DNA from: an uncultured Collinsella sp.
GTDB taxonomy: Bacteria; Actinomycetota; Coriobacteriia; Coriobacteriales; Coriobacteriaceae
DNA length: 64,000 nt
Assembly (NCBI GenBank): GCA_900768435.1
Contig: CAAGCW010000003.1
Coordinates: forward strand, 1 to 64,000
Direction of reading: 5' to 3'
Shown: positions 24,875 to 34,543 of the stretch, piece by piece
Layout of the letters: each line of letters opens with the position of its first letter
Numbering within the stretch: the stretch's first letter is position 1
Position numbers and translations under genes: made by a program
The notes under the pieces: model-generated
What the model was told of the DNA's origin: nothing
Databases searched by the model: none
Seen by the model: only the letters and a program-made list of their open reading frames with translations

Positions 24875-25750
24875 CTAGTCGTGGAGGGCGGTACCGAGGA
24901 AGTCGGCATCGAAGGGCACGGCTTCGGCAAAGGTGTAGTCGCCATCGCTGGCAATGAGCAGGTAGTTTTCCTCGCCGCCGAACTCCGCATCGCCGCAAGG
25001 CACCACCCAAGCGTACTCGAACACCTCAAGCGCCGTGGCAACGCAATCGCGCAGGAACGTCACATCGCTCCCCTCGTTCGCGCTCACGATATTGGCAGCA
25101 TAGATACCGCCGGGGTTCAGGCTGCCCCGCACCAAGCGCAGCGCCTCAACCGTTGCCAGCTCGCGCACGGGCTCGGCACCGCCAAAGCAATCGCTCACGA
25201 CCACATCGTAGCGACGATGCCCCACGCTCGTCACACCCAGATACGAGCGCGCCTCAGCGGTAATCACCCGCAAGCGGTCCCCCACCGCGCGCTCCAGCTC
25301 ACTCAGGTAGAACCATCGACGTGCCAGACGCGTAATCTCGGCATCGTACTCAACGACGTCCATGTGCAGGCCCTCGTGCGACATCAGCGCGAACTTGGGA
25401 TAGGCAAACCCGCCGCCACCCAGCATAAGCATGCGGTCGATGCCGTGGCCATAAGCGCCGCGCATGGCATCCTCGGCCTCAAACACATCGTCAAACGCAC
25501 GATAGTACGCAAAGACCGGCTCCGTCCAACGCTCACCAACGTAGCTCGCGCTTTGATAGACGCCGCCTTGCACCAACACGCGGACTTCGTCGCCGCCCTC
25601 ATCGTGCACGCGCTTCACACGCGCTAACCCATTGCGGGTCCTCGCGACCTGCAGACAGGCAGCGCGAACAGCGACGGCGGCCGCACCAAGCGCCGCAGCG
25701 CCCAGGGCAACGCCGGCAACGACGCCAGCAGAAACACTCGGCTTGTTCAT
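24875..25750 (-). CDS. Spermidine synthase-like methyltransferase-fold protein with N-terminal membrane helix
   Basis: A 291-residue protein. One hydrophobic helix at residues ~8-30 is followed by a spermidine-synthase-type Rossmann domain: LMLGGGGFAYPK (glycine-rich loop), DVVEYDAEITRLARRWF (acidic ribose-binding residue) and YDVVVSDCFGG. True SpeE needs a conserved Asp and Tyr for aminopropyl transfer; I cannot confirm them, so polyamine synthesis is uncertain and it may be one of the many orphan SpeE-like proteins. The start codon is the base after the Elp3 stop, so the two genes are co-transcribed. Confidence 0.75.
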   Translation of the reverse strand: MNKPSVSAGVVAGVALGAAALGAAAVAVRAACLQVARTRNGLARVKRVHDEGGDEVRVLVQGGVYQSASYVGERWTEPVFAYYRAFDDVFEAEDAMRGAYGHGIDRMLMLGGGGFAYPKFALMSHEGLHMDVVEYDAEITRLARRWFYLSELERAVGDRLRVITAEARSYLGVTSVGHRRYDVVVSDCFGGAEPVRELATVEALRLVRGSLNPGGIYAANIVSANEGSDVTFLRDCVATALEVFEYAWVVPCGDAEFGGEENYLLIASDGDYTFAEAVPFDADFLGTALHD

Positions 25751-27658
25751 CTAGAGCTCCTTTTGCAGATAGAGTCCGTGGTCGCAAAAACCCAGGTGGC
25801 GATAGTACTCACGCGTGCCGATCGCGCTGATCACGTTGATGCGCGCATAGCCCGCATCCCGGGCAATATCGCACGCGCGCCCCACCAACGACCGTCCCAG
25901 CCCATGGTGCTGCGCCGCCTGACCCTGATCACCCACGCGCGCCGCCATACCATAAACGTGCACCTCGCGAATCATCGCCTCCTCCGGCCCCGTCGGCAGC
26001 TCGTCCGCGTGCGCGGCAACAAACGAACGGTCGGGCAGCGACAGGCGCAAAAAGCCGGCGATCTTGCCTTCGGGCGTCACCCACTGCAAAAAGCGTTCGC
26101 GCGTCACCGGCGTCTCGTACGCCACCTCCTCGTCAAGGATCAGCTCATCCAAGTCGGCGCCCGCCGTGCTGATCTCGCGATAGCGAATCTCACGGACCTT
26201 CGCGCCCGCGCCGCGCGCCGCCAAGCGGTTTTCGACGAGCTGACGCAGGTTGGGCTTCTTGTTGCCCACCATGATGTCGTCTGAGCTAAAGTCGCGAATC
26301 ATACGGCTGATGCGGCAGAACGACGGTGTCACCACGATGTCGTCGGCCAACACGTCGAGTAGCTCTTCCTCGGTATAGGGGCGCCATTCGCCACGCTCAT
26401 AGCAGCCCACCAGGCGCGAGCCCTCGATGAGCGCACACGGGTAGACTTTGACCTCGTCGGGCATAAAGGCCCCCTCGGTCATAAAGCGCTCGTAGTCGCG
26501 CTTGTCCCCCTCGGGTGTGGCGCCCAGCAAGTTGAGCATAAAATGCGCATGGATCTTAAAGCCAAACAGGCGCGCAAGCGAAAACGCCCGCTCAATCTGC
26601 GCCACCGAAATGCGACGCTCGTTGATATCGAGTAGATGCTGGTCAAGGCTTTGGATGCCCATCTGTATCTTGGTGCAGCCCAGGCGGCGGATAAGCGTAA
26701 GCGCCTGCGGCGTTACGGTATCGGGGCGCGTCTCGATAACGAGTCCCACCACGCGATGCTTCGCCGTCTCGTTGATGCGCTGCTGACGCTCGAGCTCCTC
26801 CATCGTTGCCGTCTGCCACTCGGTGACCTCGCCCCACGGCGTACCGGGGCCGTACAGACGACGCACCGCGCGGTTATAGCCGCCCACGGCAGCATCCACA
26901 CGCTCCTGCTCGTCGGCAACGCCGGCAGCGAGCTTGGCCTCGTCTGTCGCAATGCCGGCAGCCCGATAGCACTCGCGGCGCTCTGTTACCACCGGCGGCA
27001 GGGCATCGGCGGGAGCGTCATCGAGCAGGCGCCCCGCCTCGGCACGGCTGATGCCCGGACGCGCCAACATGGGGTTAGCCGCCACACCGGCGACGGCATC
27101 GTCATTGAGCGCACGGAAAAGCTCCGACATAAACCACGTCTGATACCCTTGCGGATAGTCGCTCCAGGTGCCACCGAGCACGATGAGCTCTATCTTGTCG
27201 GTCGCATGCCCCATCTGCGAAAGCGCGGTCAGACGAGCGCTCACCTGCAAATACGGGTCAAAGCAGTTTTGCTCCGCACGGGCGCATGCCGGCTCGGCAT
27301 GCAGATAGCTTTTGGGCATGCGCAGATCGTTGGGGCAAAACAGGCAATCGCCCGAACAGGGCCACGGCTTGGTGATGACGGTAATGGTCGCCACGCCCGA
27401 AGCCGTGCGGCGCGGCTTCATGCGCAGCACCTGCAGCAGCTGACGCTCCAGCTCGGCATCGACATTCCATCCAGCCCAACGAGCCGGCTTCTCACGTTTA
27501 ACCCGCTGGTAGAACGGCAGCAGACGGCGCTTGGCCAGATCTCGTTTGTCGGCACCCTCACGGCGCGCCTCGGCATGTATCAGTTTGACGAGCGCCTTGT
27601 CGTCCACGGTCTCACCGCGACGCAGAGCCTCGAGTATGTTCAAAATAATCTGTTCCAT
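25751..27658 (-). CDS. Elp3-family tRNA-modifying radical SAM/GNAT enzyme
   Basis: A 635-residue protein with a radical SAM core binding [4Fe-4S] through Cys101, Cys105 and Cys108 (CSGDCLFC), the IVLGGTWSDYPQGYQ motif, ETRPDT, and a C-terminal GNAT acetyltransferase domain (~residues 545-635; HGLGRSLVGRACDIARD for acetyl-CoA). Bacterial and archaeal Elp3 modify wobble uridine 34 of tRNA (cm5U). It is longer than typical bacterial homologues of about 450-550 residues because of a charged insert near residues 190-300. It forms an operon with the SpeE-like gene downstream. Confidence 0.88.
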   Translation of the reverse strand: MEQIILNILEALRRGETVDDKALVKLIHAEARREGADKRDLAKRRLLPFYQRVKREKPARWAGWNVDAELERQLLQVLRMKPRRTASGVATITVITKPWPCSGDCLFCPNDLRMPKSYLHAEPACARAEQNCFDPYLQVSARLTALSQMGHATDKIELIVLGGTWSDYPQGYQTWFMSELFRALNDDAVAGVAANPMLARPGISRAEAGRLLDDAPADALPPVVTERRECYRAAGIATDEAKLAAGVADEQERVDAAVGGYNRAVRRLYGPGTPWGEVTEWQTATMEELERQQRINETAKHRVVGLVIETRPDTVTPQALTLIRRLGCTKIQMGIQSLDQHLLDINERRISVAQIERAFSLARLFGFKIHAHFMLNLLGATPEGDKRDYERFMTEGAFMPDEVKVYPCALIEGSRLVGCYERGEWRPYTEEELLDVLADDIVVTPSFCRISRMIRDFSSDDIMVGNKKPNLRQLVENRLAARGAGAKVREIRYREISTAGADLDELILDEEVAYETPVTRERFLQWVTPEGKIAGFLRLSLPDRSFVAAHADELPTGPEEAMIREVHVYGMAARVGDQGQAAQHHGLGRSLVGRACDIARDAGYARINVISAIGTREYYRHLGFCDHGLYLQKEL

Positions 27659-27676
27659 GCCCCCATTGTAAAGGCA

Positions 27677-27710
27677 AAGGCGCCGGAGCCGATCTCGGCT
27701 TCGGCGCCTT
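27677..27710 (-). terminator. Hairpin terminator after the DUF4097 gene
   Basis: AAGGCGCCGGAGCCGA (27677-27692) pairs with TCGGCTTCGGCGCCTT (27695-27710) with one mismatch. On the minus strand it is followed by TTGCCTTTAC, a moderate T-rich tail. It lies between the DUF4097 stop and the Elp3 start. Confidence 0.65.
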
Positions 27711-27757
27711 CATCAAACAGCGCGTCTATATCTTCGCCCAGGCTTTCGTCTGCCTCA

Positions 27758-28660
27758 CTACTCCGAATCAAACGACATGTCGCCCGAATCGACCTCAAAA
27801 CGATACGTGGCAGACTTGTCACCGTTATCGAATTCAAGATTCAAAATGGTCTCGCCGTCGTAGCCAAGCGGAAGGAAATCGCTCTCGAAGTCGCCGCTGC
27901 CCAAGGTGAGGCTCGCCTTAAAGCCCGTCGAGTTCGGAACCGTCATCTCCACATCGCCCGAGCCCACACTCACGTCCATCGACTTCGTGGGGGCCTGGTA
28001 AAGCTCGAACGTCACATCGCCCGAACCGACCTCAGCGCTGAGCGCATCAGTCACGCTGCCCGTAAACTCTACATCTCCCGCACCCAGGAAAAGATCGAAA
28101 CCATCACAGATGACACCGGCAATCTGCAGATCACCCGAGCCCACGTGCGCGTTGACTCCCTTCAGATGTTCGGCAACACGGCGCGGCAGCTCAACCGTAA
28201 CCGAGCGGTCAATTGCCTTACCGTCATCACTTCCAAACTGGGAAACCTTGAGCGTCGAGTCCTCGACGGATGCGATGTTCTGCGTCGCGGCCTTGGAGGC
28301 ATCCATACCATTGGCAACGCGTCCCCGCTCGATAACGCGAGCCTTGTTGCCATCAACAACCTTGACGTCCACCGTAGCCGCATTGATATCGAAATCGAGG
28401 TAGCGAAACTCATCGGCATCAAAGGTCGTACACGAAAGCTGCTGAGGCCGAGCGGAATAGTTACCGCCATCGTTCATAAAATCGTCGTCGTCAACCACAT
28501 CGTCAAAATCAGACAAATGGCCAGATAGAATACCGGTCGTACGCACCATATCAGAATGAGCCAATAGCCGCGAAGTGCCAAAGACAAGCCCGATGATGAG
28601 CACAAACGCTCCGATGCCAACGCCCAAGCGTACCTTGGATTCATGCGAAAGCTTCATCAT
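27758..28660 (-). CDS. Membrane-anchored DUF4097 beta-helix protein
   Basis: A 300-residue protein: a transmembrane helix at residues ~12-33 (VGIGAFVLIIGLVFG), an acidic stretch (DDVVDDDDF), then a DUF4097-type beta-helix. The repeats are visible as six GSGD-like turns about 20 residues apart (HVGSGDL, LGAGDVEF, VGSGDVTF, VGSGDVEM, LGSGDFES, VDSGDMSF). The gene overlaps the XRE-family membrane regulator upstream by four bases (ATGA), the usual neighbour of this family. Probably a surface-exposed envelope sensor or scaffold. Ligand unknown. Confidence 0.82.
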   Translation of the reverse strand: MMKLSHESKVRLGVGIGAFVLIIGLVFGTSRLLAHSDMVRTTGILSGHLSDFDDVVDDDDFMNDGGNYSARPQQLSCTTFDADEFRYLDFDINAATVDVKVVDGNKARVIERGRVANGMDASKAATQNIASVEDSTLKVSQFGSDDGKAIDRSVTVELPRRVAEHLKGVNAHVGSGDLQIAGVICDGFDLFLGAGDVEFTGSVTDALSAEVGSGDVTFELYQAPTKSMDVSVGSGDVEMTVPNSTGFKASLTLGSGDFESDFLPLGYDGETILNLEFDNGDKSATYRFEVDSGDMSFDSE

Positions 28661-29373
28661 TCATCACCCTCTTTGGCAATCGGCTCAGCGGTAGTCGCGG
28701 TAGCCACGTCAGTATCAACCGCAGCGGAAGCATTCCGAACCCTAGCCACCACCGACGCCGAACCAACCTGAATATCCCCGCGCGCCCAATCGCCATCGAG
28801 CGCACGTGCCACCCAGTGATAGATGGGGATTGTAAAGAAGATCAGTGCGGGAAAGGGGCTGACACCAACCAGGAACATCAGTAAAAAGAACAGCAGCCAG
28901 CACACGGCCCAATACGGGAACGACTGGAACGGACCCTTCACCGGAGTCGGAGCGGCCGCGCCGCCGCCCGTCACCTGCGCCGTCGCCGCATTGGCGGCCT
29001 GCGCACTCCAGCTTGCCGCCTGCGCCGCCTTGGCTGCCGCGTCACTTGCCTGCGTTGCCGCCTCAGTCGCACGCGCCGCTGCCTCATGGGTGCGGGCGCG
29101 CTCTGCCGCCTCGGCCTCGCGCTGGCGGGCGCGGTCCTCGTTCTCAAACTCGATATCATCCTCGATCTCGTCGCTCGGATTAAGCAACTCGTCCAGACTC
29201 ACGTCATAGAGCTTGGCGAGCGAGATCAAATTCTCGGTATCGGGCGAGCTCTCCGCGCGCTCCCATTTACTGACCGCCTGGCGCGACAGGCCCAGCTTTC
29301 GCGCCAACCCCTCTTGGCTAAAACCCTTGCTGCGGCGAAGGTCGGCGAGCCGCTGCGCAGTTTCTACATTCAT
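28657..29373 (-). CDS. XRE-family regulator fused to a membrane domain
   Basis: A 238-residue protein with an N-terminal Cro/XRE helix-turn-helix (residues ~8-64; KGFSQEGLARKLGLSRQAVSKWE), an acidic linker, an alanine-rich coiled coil (~90-135) and two transmembrane helices (~155-195). Being membrane-bound, it probably couples an envelope signal to DNA binding, together with the DUF4097 protein encoded downstream with a four-base overlap. It is divergent from a methyltransferase gene across 267 bases. Targets are unknown; autoregulation is likely but no operator could be assigned. Confidence 0.82.
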   Translation of the reverse strand: MNVETAQRLADLRRSKGFSQEGLARKLGLSRQAVSKWERAESSPDTENLISLAKLYDVSLDELLNPSDEIEDDIEFENEDRARQREAEAAERARTHEAAARATEAATQASDAAAKAAQAASWSAQAANAATAQVTGGGAAAPTPVKGPFQSFPYWAVCWLLFFLLMFLVGVSPFPALIFFTIPIYHWVARALDGDWARGDIQVGSASVVARVRNASAAVDTDVATATTAEPIAKEGDE

Positions 29374-29491
29374 GGTTCCTCCTATGCTTTTGCCAGCCGT
29401 GCCGCCGGACCGTTTTTGTTCTTAAGGCGCCTTGCACAGTTAAAATCTATCCGCCACCGCCAAAATCATGCCACCTATTCTAGTGGGATTT

Positions 29492-29520
29492 TTGACAACC
29501 AGCGGTTGCGGGCACATATG
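29492..29520 (+). promoter_or_regulatory. Candidate sigma-70 promoter for the methyltransferase gene
   Basis: TTGACA (29492-29497, perfect -35) is followed by a 17-base spacer and CATATG (29515-29520, weak -10). It is the only good -35 in the 267-base divergent region before the gene at 29641. Confidence 0.4.
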
Positions 29521-29640
29521 AGCTGCGGAAATGTGTCCAAACAAAGCATTGATCCGCAGCTCGGTTGTCCCCGTTGCAGCGTTAACGGTAGTATGGACGT
29601 ATTGTTTATTCCGCACCGCCAACGGAGGGAGTTCCGCGCC

Positions 29641-30513
29641 GTGAACCGCGATTTCGCCTCATCGCTCATCCAGCTCAACAATACGTTTTATCGCGAGCAC
29701 TCCGCCTCCTTTTCCGATACGCGCCAGGCCCCGTGGCCCGGCTGGGTGCGCACCATGGATATCGCGCTCGAGCAGCTCGACGTCGCCACCATCGAGCATC
29801 CCGTCCGCGTCTTCGATCTCGCCTGCGGCAACATGCGATTCGAGAACTTTGCCGCCGGCGGCGCACTTGCCGCCAAGGGCGTCGACGGCGCAAACCCCTC
29901 GGCAGATGCCAGCTGCCCCTTCGAGTTCTATGGCGTCGACTCGTGCCAAGACCTGGCCATCGATGCACATGGCCACGCCCTGCGCATTCCCAACCTGCAC
30001 TTCCAGGAACTCGACGTACTCGATGCCCTCATGAAGCTCAACCCCGCCGAGACACCCGACGTGCTTTTCGACGCCCCGCTCGCCGACATCTCGGTCTGCT
30101 TTGGCTTTATGCACCACGTGCCGTCATGCGAGTACCGCGTACGCGTGCTCGACGCCCTGGTGCGCCAGACGCGCCCAGGCGGCATCATCGCCATCAGCTT
30201 TTGGGAGTTTATGAACGACGAGCGCATGGCGCGCAAGGCCGTTCGCGCCGAAGCCCGCGCCGAGCTCACCCCACCGTTTGAGGGTTACGATTCCGCGCAG
30301 TTTGAAGCCGGCGACCACCTCATTGGCTGGCAAAACGACCGCCACGCCTACCGCTATTGCCATCACTTTGACGATCAGCAGATCACCGACCTGGTGCGCG
30401 GCGTCCGAACGTTCTACAAGAGCGGCGAGGTCCCCGTGCGCGAGCTTGAGCGCTTCCATGCCGACGGTCGCAGCGGCGAGCTCAACCGCTATGTGATCCT
30501 CAAGCGCCTGTAG
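29641..30513 (+). CDS. Class I SAM-dependent methyltransferase
   Basis: A 290-residue protein with a Rossmann methyltransferase core: VRVFDLACGNMRFENFA (motif I, ~residues 57-73), YGVDSCQDL (acidic motif II), ISVCFGFMHHVPS and RPGGIIAISFWEF (post-motif strands). The substrate is unknown; the pattern resembles Trm9/UbiE-like enzymes. The start is GTG at 29641 with GGAGGG 11 bases upstream. The frame is open much further upstream, but that stretch opposes the XRE gene. The TrmB-like gene follows after 119 bases on the same strand, suggesting an RNA-modification pair. Confidence 0.78.
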   Translation: MNRDFASSLIQLNNTFYREHSASFSDTRQAPWPGWVRTMDIALEQLDVATIEHPVRVFDLACGNMRFENFAAGGALAAKGVDGANPSADASCPFEFYGVDSCQDLAIDAHGHALRIPNLHFQELDVLDALMKLNPAETPDVLFDAPLADISVCFGFMHHVPSCEYRVRVLDALVRQTRPGGIIAISFWEFMNDERMARKAVRAEARAELTPPFEGYDSAQFEAGDHLIGWQNDRHAYRYCHHFDDQQITDLVRGVRTFYKSGEVPVRELERFHADGRSGELNRYVILKRL

Positions 30514-30632
30514 GCATCGACGACTCGCCGCCGAGCCGCGCCGCATCTTTTGGGTAAGCTATGCCCATCCGTTTTCCAACCCACCGACGGAACGCGCAGC
30601 CACGCGTTCCATACGTATGACCAAGGAGCCTC

Positions 30633-31472
30633 ATGGGAGCCGTCCACGTTCGCACGCCTAAGAACTTTGTGCTCGAAGAGCGCCTGGAGCGCTACGCCGA
30701 TGCGATTGAGACGAACCCCGAGGCCTATGCCGGAGATTGGCGCGAGGCTTGCGCGCCAGTTGGCAGCAAGCCCTTCGAACACCTTCACCTGGATCTTGGC
30801 TGTGGCAAGGGAACGTACCTTGTAGAGCGCGCGGCCCGCGAGCCAAACACCCTCTTTATCGGTATGGACCAGGAGCCCATCTGCATCGCCTACGCCGCAC
30901 AGAAAATCTGCGAGCAGGAGCTGTCCAACGCACTCGTCCTGCCCCGAGGCGCCGCATCGCTGCCGCAGCTGTTTGCCGCAGGCGAGCTCGACGCCATAAC
31001 CATCAACTTTCCCACGCCGCAGCCCAAGGCCAAGTACGCCAAAAAACGACTCGTCCATGTCGACCATCTGATGCTCTACCGCCCGCTCTTTTCAGCCGGC
31101 GCCACCGTCACACTGCGAACCGACAGTAAGCCATTGCGCGACTACGCCCTGGGGCAGTTTGCCGCGGCCGGCTACGGCACGCTTTGGGTAAGCGACGACG
31201 TCCGCCGCGACCATCCCGAGCATCCCGAGACCGAATACGAATGCCGCACGCGCGAGATGGGTGCCGTCGTCTATGGCATTTGCGCCACACCCGGCGCGCA
31301 GCCCAGCAATGAACAGCTCGCGGCGGGCCGCGCGCAGGAGCAAAGCCTTGCCTGCTACCTGCCCGAAAACCTCGATGAGCTCACCTATGTACCTCTGGGC
31401 ATGGAAGAGGCCGTCGAGAACTTTAGAAACCGCGCCCGCAAGGGCAAGAAGCGCCTTCCGCAGGAATCCTAG
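30633..31472 (+). CDS. trmB: tRNA (guanine-N7)-methyltransferase, TrmB-like
   Basis: A 279-residue protein with TrmB signatures: LHLDLGCGKGTYLVERA (SAM loop), FIGMDQEPICI, and NFPTPQPKAKYAKKRLVH in place of the canonical NFPDPWPKxRHxKRR. It should place m7G at tRNA position 46. The divergent catalytic stretch (TPQPK for DPWPK) and extra C-terminal ~60 residues set it apart from standard TrmB, so activity may differ. AAGGAG lies 5 bases before the ATG. A copy of the 123-bp repeat lies 65 bases after the stop. Confidence 0.8.
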   Translation: MGAVHVRTPKNFVLEERLERYADAIETNPEAYAGDWREACAPVGSKPFEHLHLDLGCGKGTYLVERAAREPNTLFIGMDQEPICIAYAAQKICEQELSNALVLPRGAASLPQLFAAGELDAITINFPTPQPKAKYAKKRLVHVDHLMLYRPLFSAGATVTLRTDSKPLRDYALGQFAAAGYGTLWVSDDVRRDHPEHPETEYECRTREMGAVVYGICATPGAQPSNEQLAAGRAQEQSLACYLPENLDELTYVPLGMEEAVENFRNRARKGKKRLPQES

Positions 31473-31537
31473 GGGCTTTTGGCGGTCGCGGCATCAACAA
31501 CCAGGCACAAATAGGCGCCGACAAACGACCCCCAAAT

Positions 31538-31660
31538 CTAAGTGAGTAGGCTTTTTGGCAATAGCCAAGCACAACCCGTAGGGCGAAAACTAAAACCGCA
31601 GGTAGAGCCCTTGCACAAAAACCGTGTGCTCGCAATATCGGAGAAAGACTACTCACTTAG
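31538..31660 (+). repeat. 123-bp palindromic element, copy 1
   Basis: Bounded by CTAAGTGAGTAG (31538-31549) and CTACTCACTTAG (31649-31660), with the central CCGCAGGTAGA at offset 58, as in the other two copies. The interior is the most divergent of the three but keeps a paired GGGC/GCCC around the centre. It lies in the 310-base gap between trmB and the DUF3516 helicase; the rest of that gap holds only the helicase leader. Confidence 0.88.
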
Positions 31661-31782
31661 TTCGCAACAGCACAAAACGGGTAGGCAGAACGCCCATTTC
31701 CTGCATTTTCTCGCGCGCAGGCACCCCGCGCCGCCGCTACGCCATAATGGATGGCGGACAAACGCGAGAGAAAGTTAACCGC

Positions 31783-34464
31783 ATGACGCAAAGCACGACA
31801 GATATCGCCGCCAGCACCGTCTCCGGCGCCGGCGCCGCCAGCTCATTCTCGGGCGGCACGGGAACCGAGGCCGAGTTCGGCTCGCTCGGCGCGCTCTCCC
31901 CCACCTGGTGGGAGCCCGAGGACGGCAGCGAGCCCGAACCGTGGCTCACGCCCGACCAGGCCTTCGAACGCTTCTTTGAATGGACGAGCGACCGCGGCAT
32001 TGAGCTGTGGGACCACCAGGAAGAGGCCCTCATGGACCTGGCCGCCGGCGATCACGTCATCCTGGGCACACCGACCGGATCGGGCAAATCGCTCGTCGCG
32101 CTGGGCATGCTCTTTATGGGCATGGCGCAGGGCAAGCGCTGCTATTACACGGCCCCCATCAAGGCCCTGGTCAGCGAAAAGTTCTTCGACCTGGTGCAGG
32201 TGCTCGGCCGCGATAACGTCGGCATGATCACCGGCGACACACACATCAATACCAAGGCGCCCGTCATCTGCTGCACGGCCGAAATCCTTGCCAACGATGC
32301 ACTGCGCGAGGGTGAGGATGCCGACGTGGGCTGCGTGGCCATGGACGAGTTCCACTACTTCGCCGACCCCGACCGCGGTTGGGCCTGGCAGGTGCCGCTG
32401 CTTACCCTTCCCCACACGCAATTTATGCTCATGAGTGCCACGCTCGGCGATGTCACCGCCATCGCCGCCTCACTCGAAGAGCACACCGGCGCCACATGCG
32501 ACCTGGTCGTCGATGCCCCGCGTCCTGTTCCGCTGAGCTACGACTATGTGACGACCTCCCTCGAAGGCACGGTCGAGCTCGCCATGCGCCGCGGCGAGGC
32601 CCCGCTCTACATCGTGCACTTTAGTCAGGACGCCGCACTTGCGACGGCGCAGTCGCTCGCCAACTTCGGCATCGCCAGCAAGGAGCAGCGCGAGGCCATT
32701 AAGGAAGCCGCCAAAGGCACGAGCTTCTCCACGGCCTTTGGCAAGATTCTCAAGCGCCTGCTCGGATGCGGCGTCGGCGTGCACCATGCTGGCATGTTGC
32801 CGCGCTACCGCCTGCTGGTCGAGCGCTTGGCGCAGCAGGGCCTGCTACCCGTCATCTGCGGCACCGATACGCTCGGCGTCGGTATCAACGTGCCCATCCA
32901 CACCGTTGTGCTCACCGCGCTCACCAAGTTCGATGGCTACAAGATGCGTCGTCTGCGCGCCCGCGAGTTCCATCAGATTGCCGGTCGTGCCGGCCGCTCG
33001 GGCTTCGATACCGAGGGCATGGTCATCGCCGAGGCACCCGAGCACGAGATCGAGAATGCCAAGCTTATGGCCAAGGCGGGCGACGACCCCAAAAAGCTCC
33101 GCAAGATTAAAAAGAAGAAGGCCCCCGAGGGCTTTGTCACCTGGAACAAGCAGACGTTCGAGCGCCTGATCGAGACGCAGCCCGAGACACTCAAGCCGCG
33201 CCTGCGCATCACGCACTCCATGGTGATTAGCGTGGTCGAGCAGGGTGGCGATGCCCGAGCCCGCGTACACGACCTCATCGAGACGAGCCTGCAGACCCCC
33301 GAGGAAAAGGCTAAGCTCGAGGTTCGTGCCGACGAGATCTTCGCCACGCTCATCGATTCCGGCGTCGTCGTGCGCACCGAGGTGCCGCCCGCACCCGACG
33401 CTCCGGCTGACGCCGCGCCGGACATCGACTACGCACTGACGGTCGATCTGCCCGAGGACTTCGCGCTCGATCAGCCGCTCTCGCCGTTCTTACTTGCCGC
33501 ATTGGAGCTGCTCGATCCCGAGAGCGAGACCTATACCATGGATCTGATCTCAATGGTCGAGGCAACGCTCGAGGATCCCAAGCAGGTGCTGCGCGCACAG
33601 GAGCGCGCAGCACGCGATCGCGCTATGGCCGAGATGAAAGCCGACGGCATTGAATATGAGGAGCGTCTGGAGCGCATTCAAGACGTCACGTATGAAAAGC
33701 CGCTCGAGGATTTGCTCGACGCCGCCTTTGACAAGTACTGCCAGGAAGTGCCCTGGGCCAACGACTATCAGCTCTCTCCCAAGAGCGTTCTGCGCGATAT
33801 GCTCGAAAGCGCGAGCGATTTTAAGGGTTACATTCAAAAGCTCGGCATCGCCCGCTCCGAGGGCATTTTGCTGCGCTACCTGGCAGAGGCCTATCGTTCG
33901 CTCGACCGCACCGTGCCCATCGAGAAGCGCGACGAACGCCTGCGCGACATTATCTCGTGGCTGGGCTTTGTGGTGCGCTCGGTGGACTCGAGCCTGGTGG
34001 ACGAGTGGGAGAACGCCGGCAACCCCGCTGCACTCGACGCCGCACCGCCGCAGGGCATCGATGAAGTCGTGGCAGACCGCCGTGGCTGCACCCTGCTGGT
34101 GCGCAACGCACTCTTCCGCCGCGTGACCCTTGCCGCCCGCGAGCACATTCGCGACCTGGGCGAACTCGACGACGACTGGGGCATGAGCGAGATCCGCTGG
34201 CAAAAGGCCCTCGATGCCTACCATGAGCAGCATGAGGAAATTCTCACCGACGGAGACGCCCGCAGTGCCGCAATGTTTTCCATCGATGAGTCCGACGAGA
34301 AGACCGCGCACGTATGGCACGTGCACCAGATCTTTGCCGACGAGGATGGCGACCACGATTTTGGCATCATGGGCGATGTCGATCTGGACGCCACGCAAGA
34401 CGGCGGCGAGGTAATCTTCAAAAACTACCGCGTCGGCTTTATCGAGGACCTGCTCGAGAACTAG
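31783..34464 (+). CDS. Ski2-like DEAD/DEAH helicase with DUF3516
   Basis: An 893-residue superfamily 2 helicase: motif I GTPTGSGKS (Lys102), Ia TAPIKALVSEKF, II MDEFHYF (188-191 DEFH), III LMSATLG, and VI HQIAGRAGRSG. The C-terminal half (~430-893) carries a basic DDPKKLRKIKKKKAPEG segment and the DUF3516 region seen in actinobacterial RNA helicases related to Mtr4/Ski2. Probably acts in RNA turnover or ribosome metabolism. The ATG at 31783 has GAGAGAAAG upstream; the frame is open back into the repeat element, but those residues are not conserved-looking. A Ser/Gly-rich N-terminus precedes the helicase core. Confidence 0.86.
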   Translation: MTQSTTDIAASTVSGAGAASSFSGGTGTEAEFGSLGALSPTWWEPEDGSEPEPWLTPDQAFERFFEWTSDRGIELWDHQEEALMDLAAGDHVILGTPTGSGKSLVALGMLFMGMAQGKRCYYTAPIKALVSEKFFDLVQVLGRDNVGMITGDTHINTKAPVICCTAEILANDALREGEDADVGCVAMDEFHYFADPDRGWAWQVPLLTLPHTQFMLMSATLGDVTAIAASLEEHTGATCDLVVDAPRPVPLSYDYVTTSLEGTVELAMRRGEAPLYIVHFSQDAALATAQSLANFGIASKEQREAIKEAAKGTSFSTAFGKILKRLLGCGVGVHHAGMLPRYRLLVERLAQQGLLPVICGTDTLGVGINVPIHTVVLTALTKFDGYKMRRLRAREFHQIAGRAGRSGFDTEGMVIAEAPEHEIENAKLMAKAGDDPKKLRKIKKKKAPEGFVTWNKQTFERLIETQPETLKPRLRITHSMVISVVEQGGDARARVHDLIETSLQTPEEKAKLEVRADEIFATLIDSGVVVRTEVPPAPDAPADAAPDIDYALTVDLPEDFALDQPLSPFLLAALELLDPESETYTMDLISMVEATLEDPKQVLRAQERAARDRAMAEMKADGIEYEERLERIQDVTYEKPLEDLLDAAFDKYCQEVPWANDYQLSPKSVLRDMLESASDFKGYIQKLGIARSEGILLRYLAEAYRSLDRTVPIEKRDERLRDIISWLGFVVRSVDSSLVDEWENAGNPAALDAAPPQGIDEVVADRRGCTLLVRNALFRRVTLAAREHIRDLGELDDDWGMSEIRWQKALDAYHEQHEEILTDGDARSAAMFSIDESDEKTAHVWHVHQIFADEDGDHDFGIMGDVDLDATQDGGEVIFKNYRVGFIEDLLEN

Positions 34465-34485
34465 CCAAACATACTGGAACGGAAT

Positions 34486-34526
34486 AAAACGAGGCCGTTG
34501 GCACTATCGCCAGCGGCCCCGTTTTT
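34486..34526. terminator. Bidirectional terminator
   Basis: AAAACGAGGCCGTTGGC pairs with GCCAGCGGCCCCGTTTTT around a six-base loop, giving a T-tract in both directions. It separates the convergent helicase and DUF2130 genes. Confidence 0.88.
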
Positions 34527-34543
34527 GCACTATCCGCTATGCC

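Noticed and set aside
27640..27837. Small acidic frame after the DUF4097 gene, considered as a frameshifted C-terminus
   Set aside because: The DUF4097 protein ends naturally with a SGD turn and a stop; the region holds a hairpin terminator and the Elp3 start.
26636..28528. Rightward 630-codon frame across Elp3 and DUF4097 genes
   Set aside because: Antisense to two genes with clear domains and spanning their terminator; low plausibility.
29086..29640. N-terminal extension of the methyltransferase frame
   Set aside because: It overlaps the divergent XRE gene and the promoter region; the GTG at 29641 has the only good ribosome site and the methyltransferase fold starts after it.
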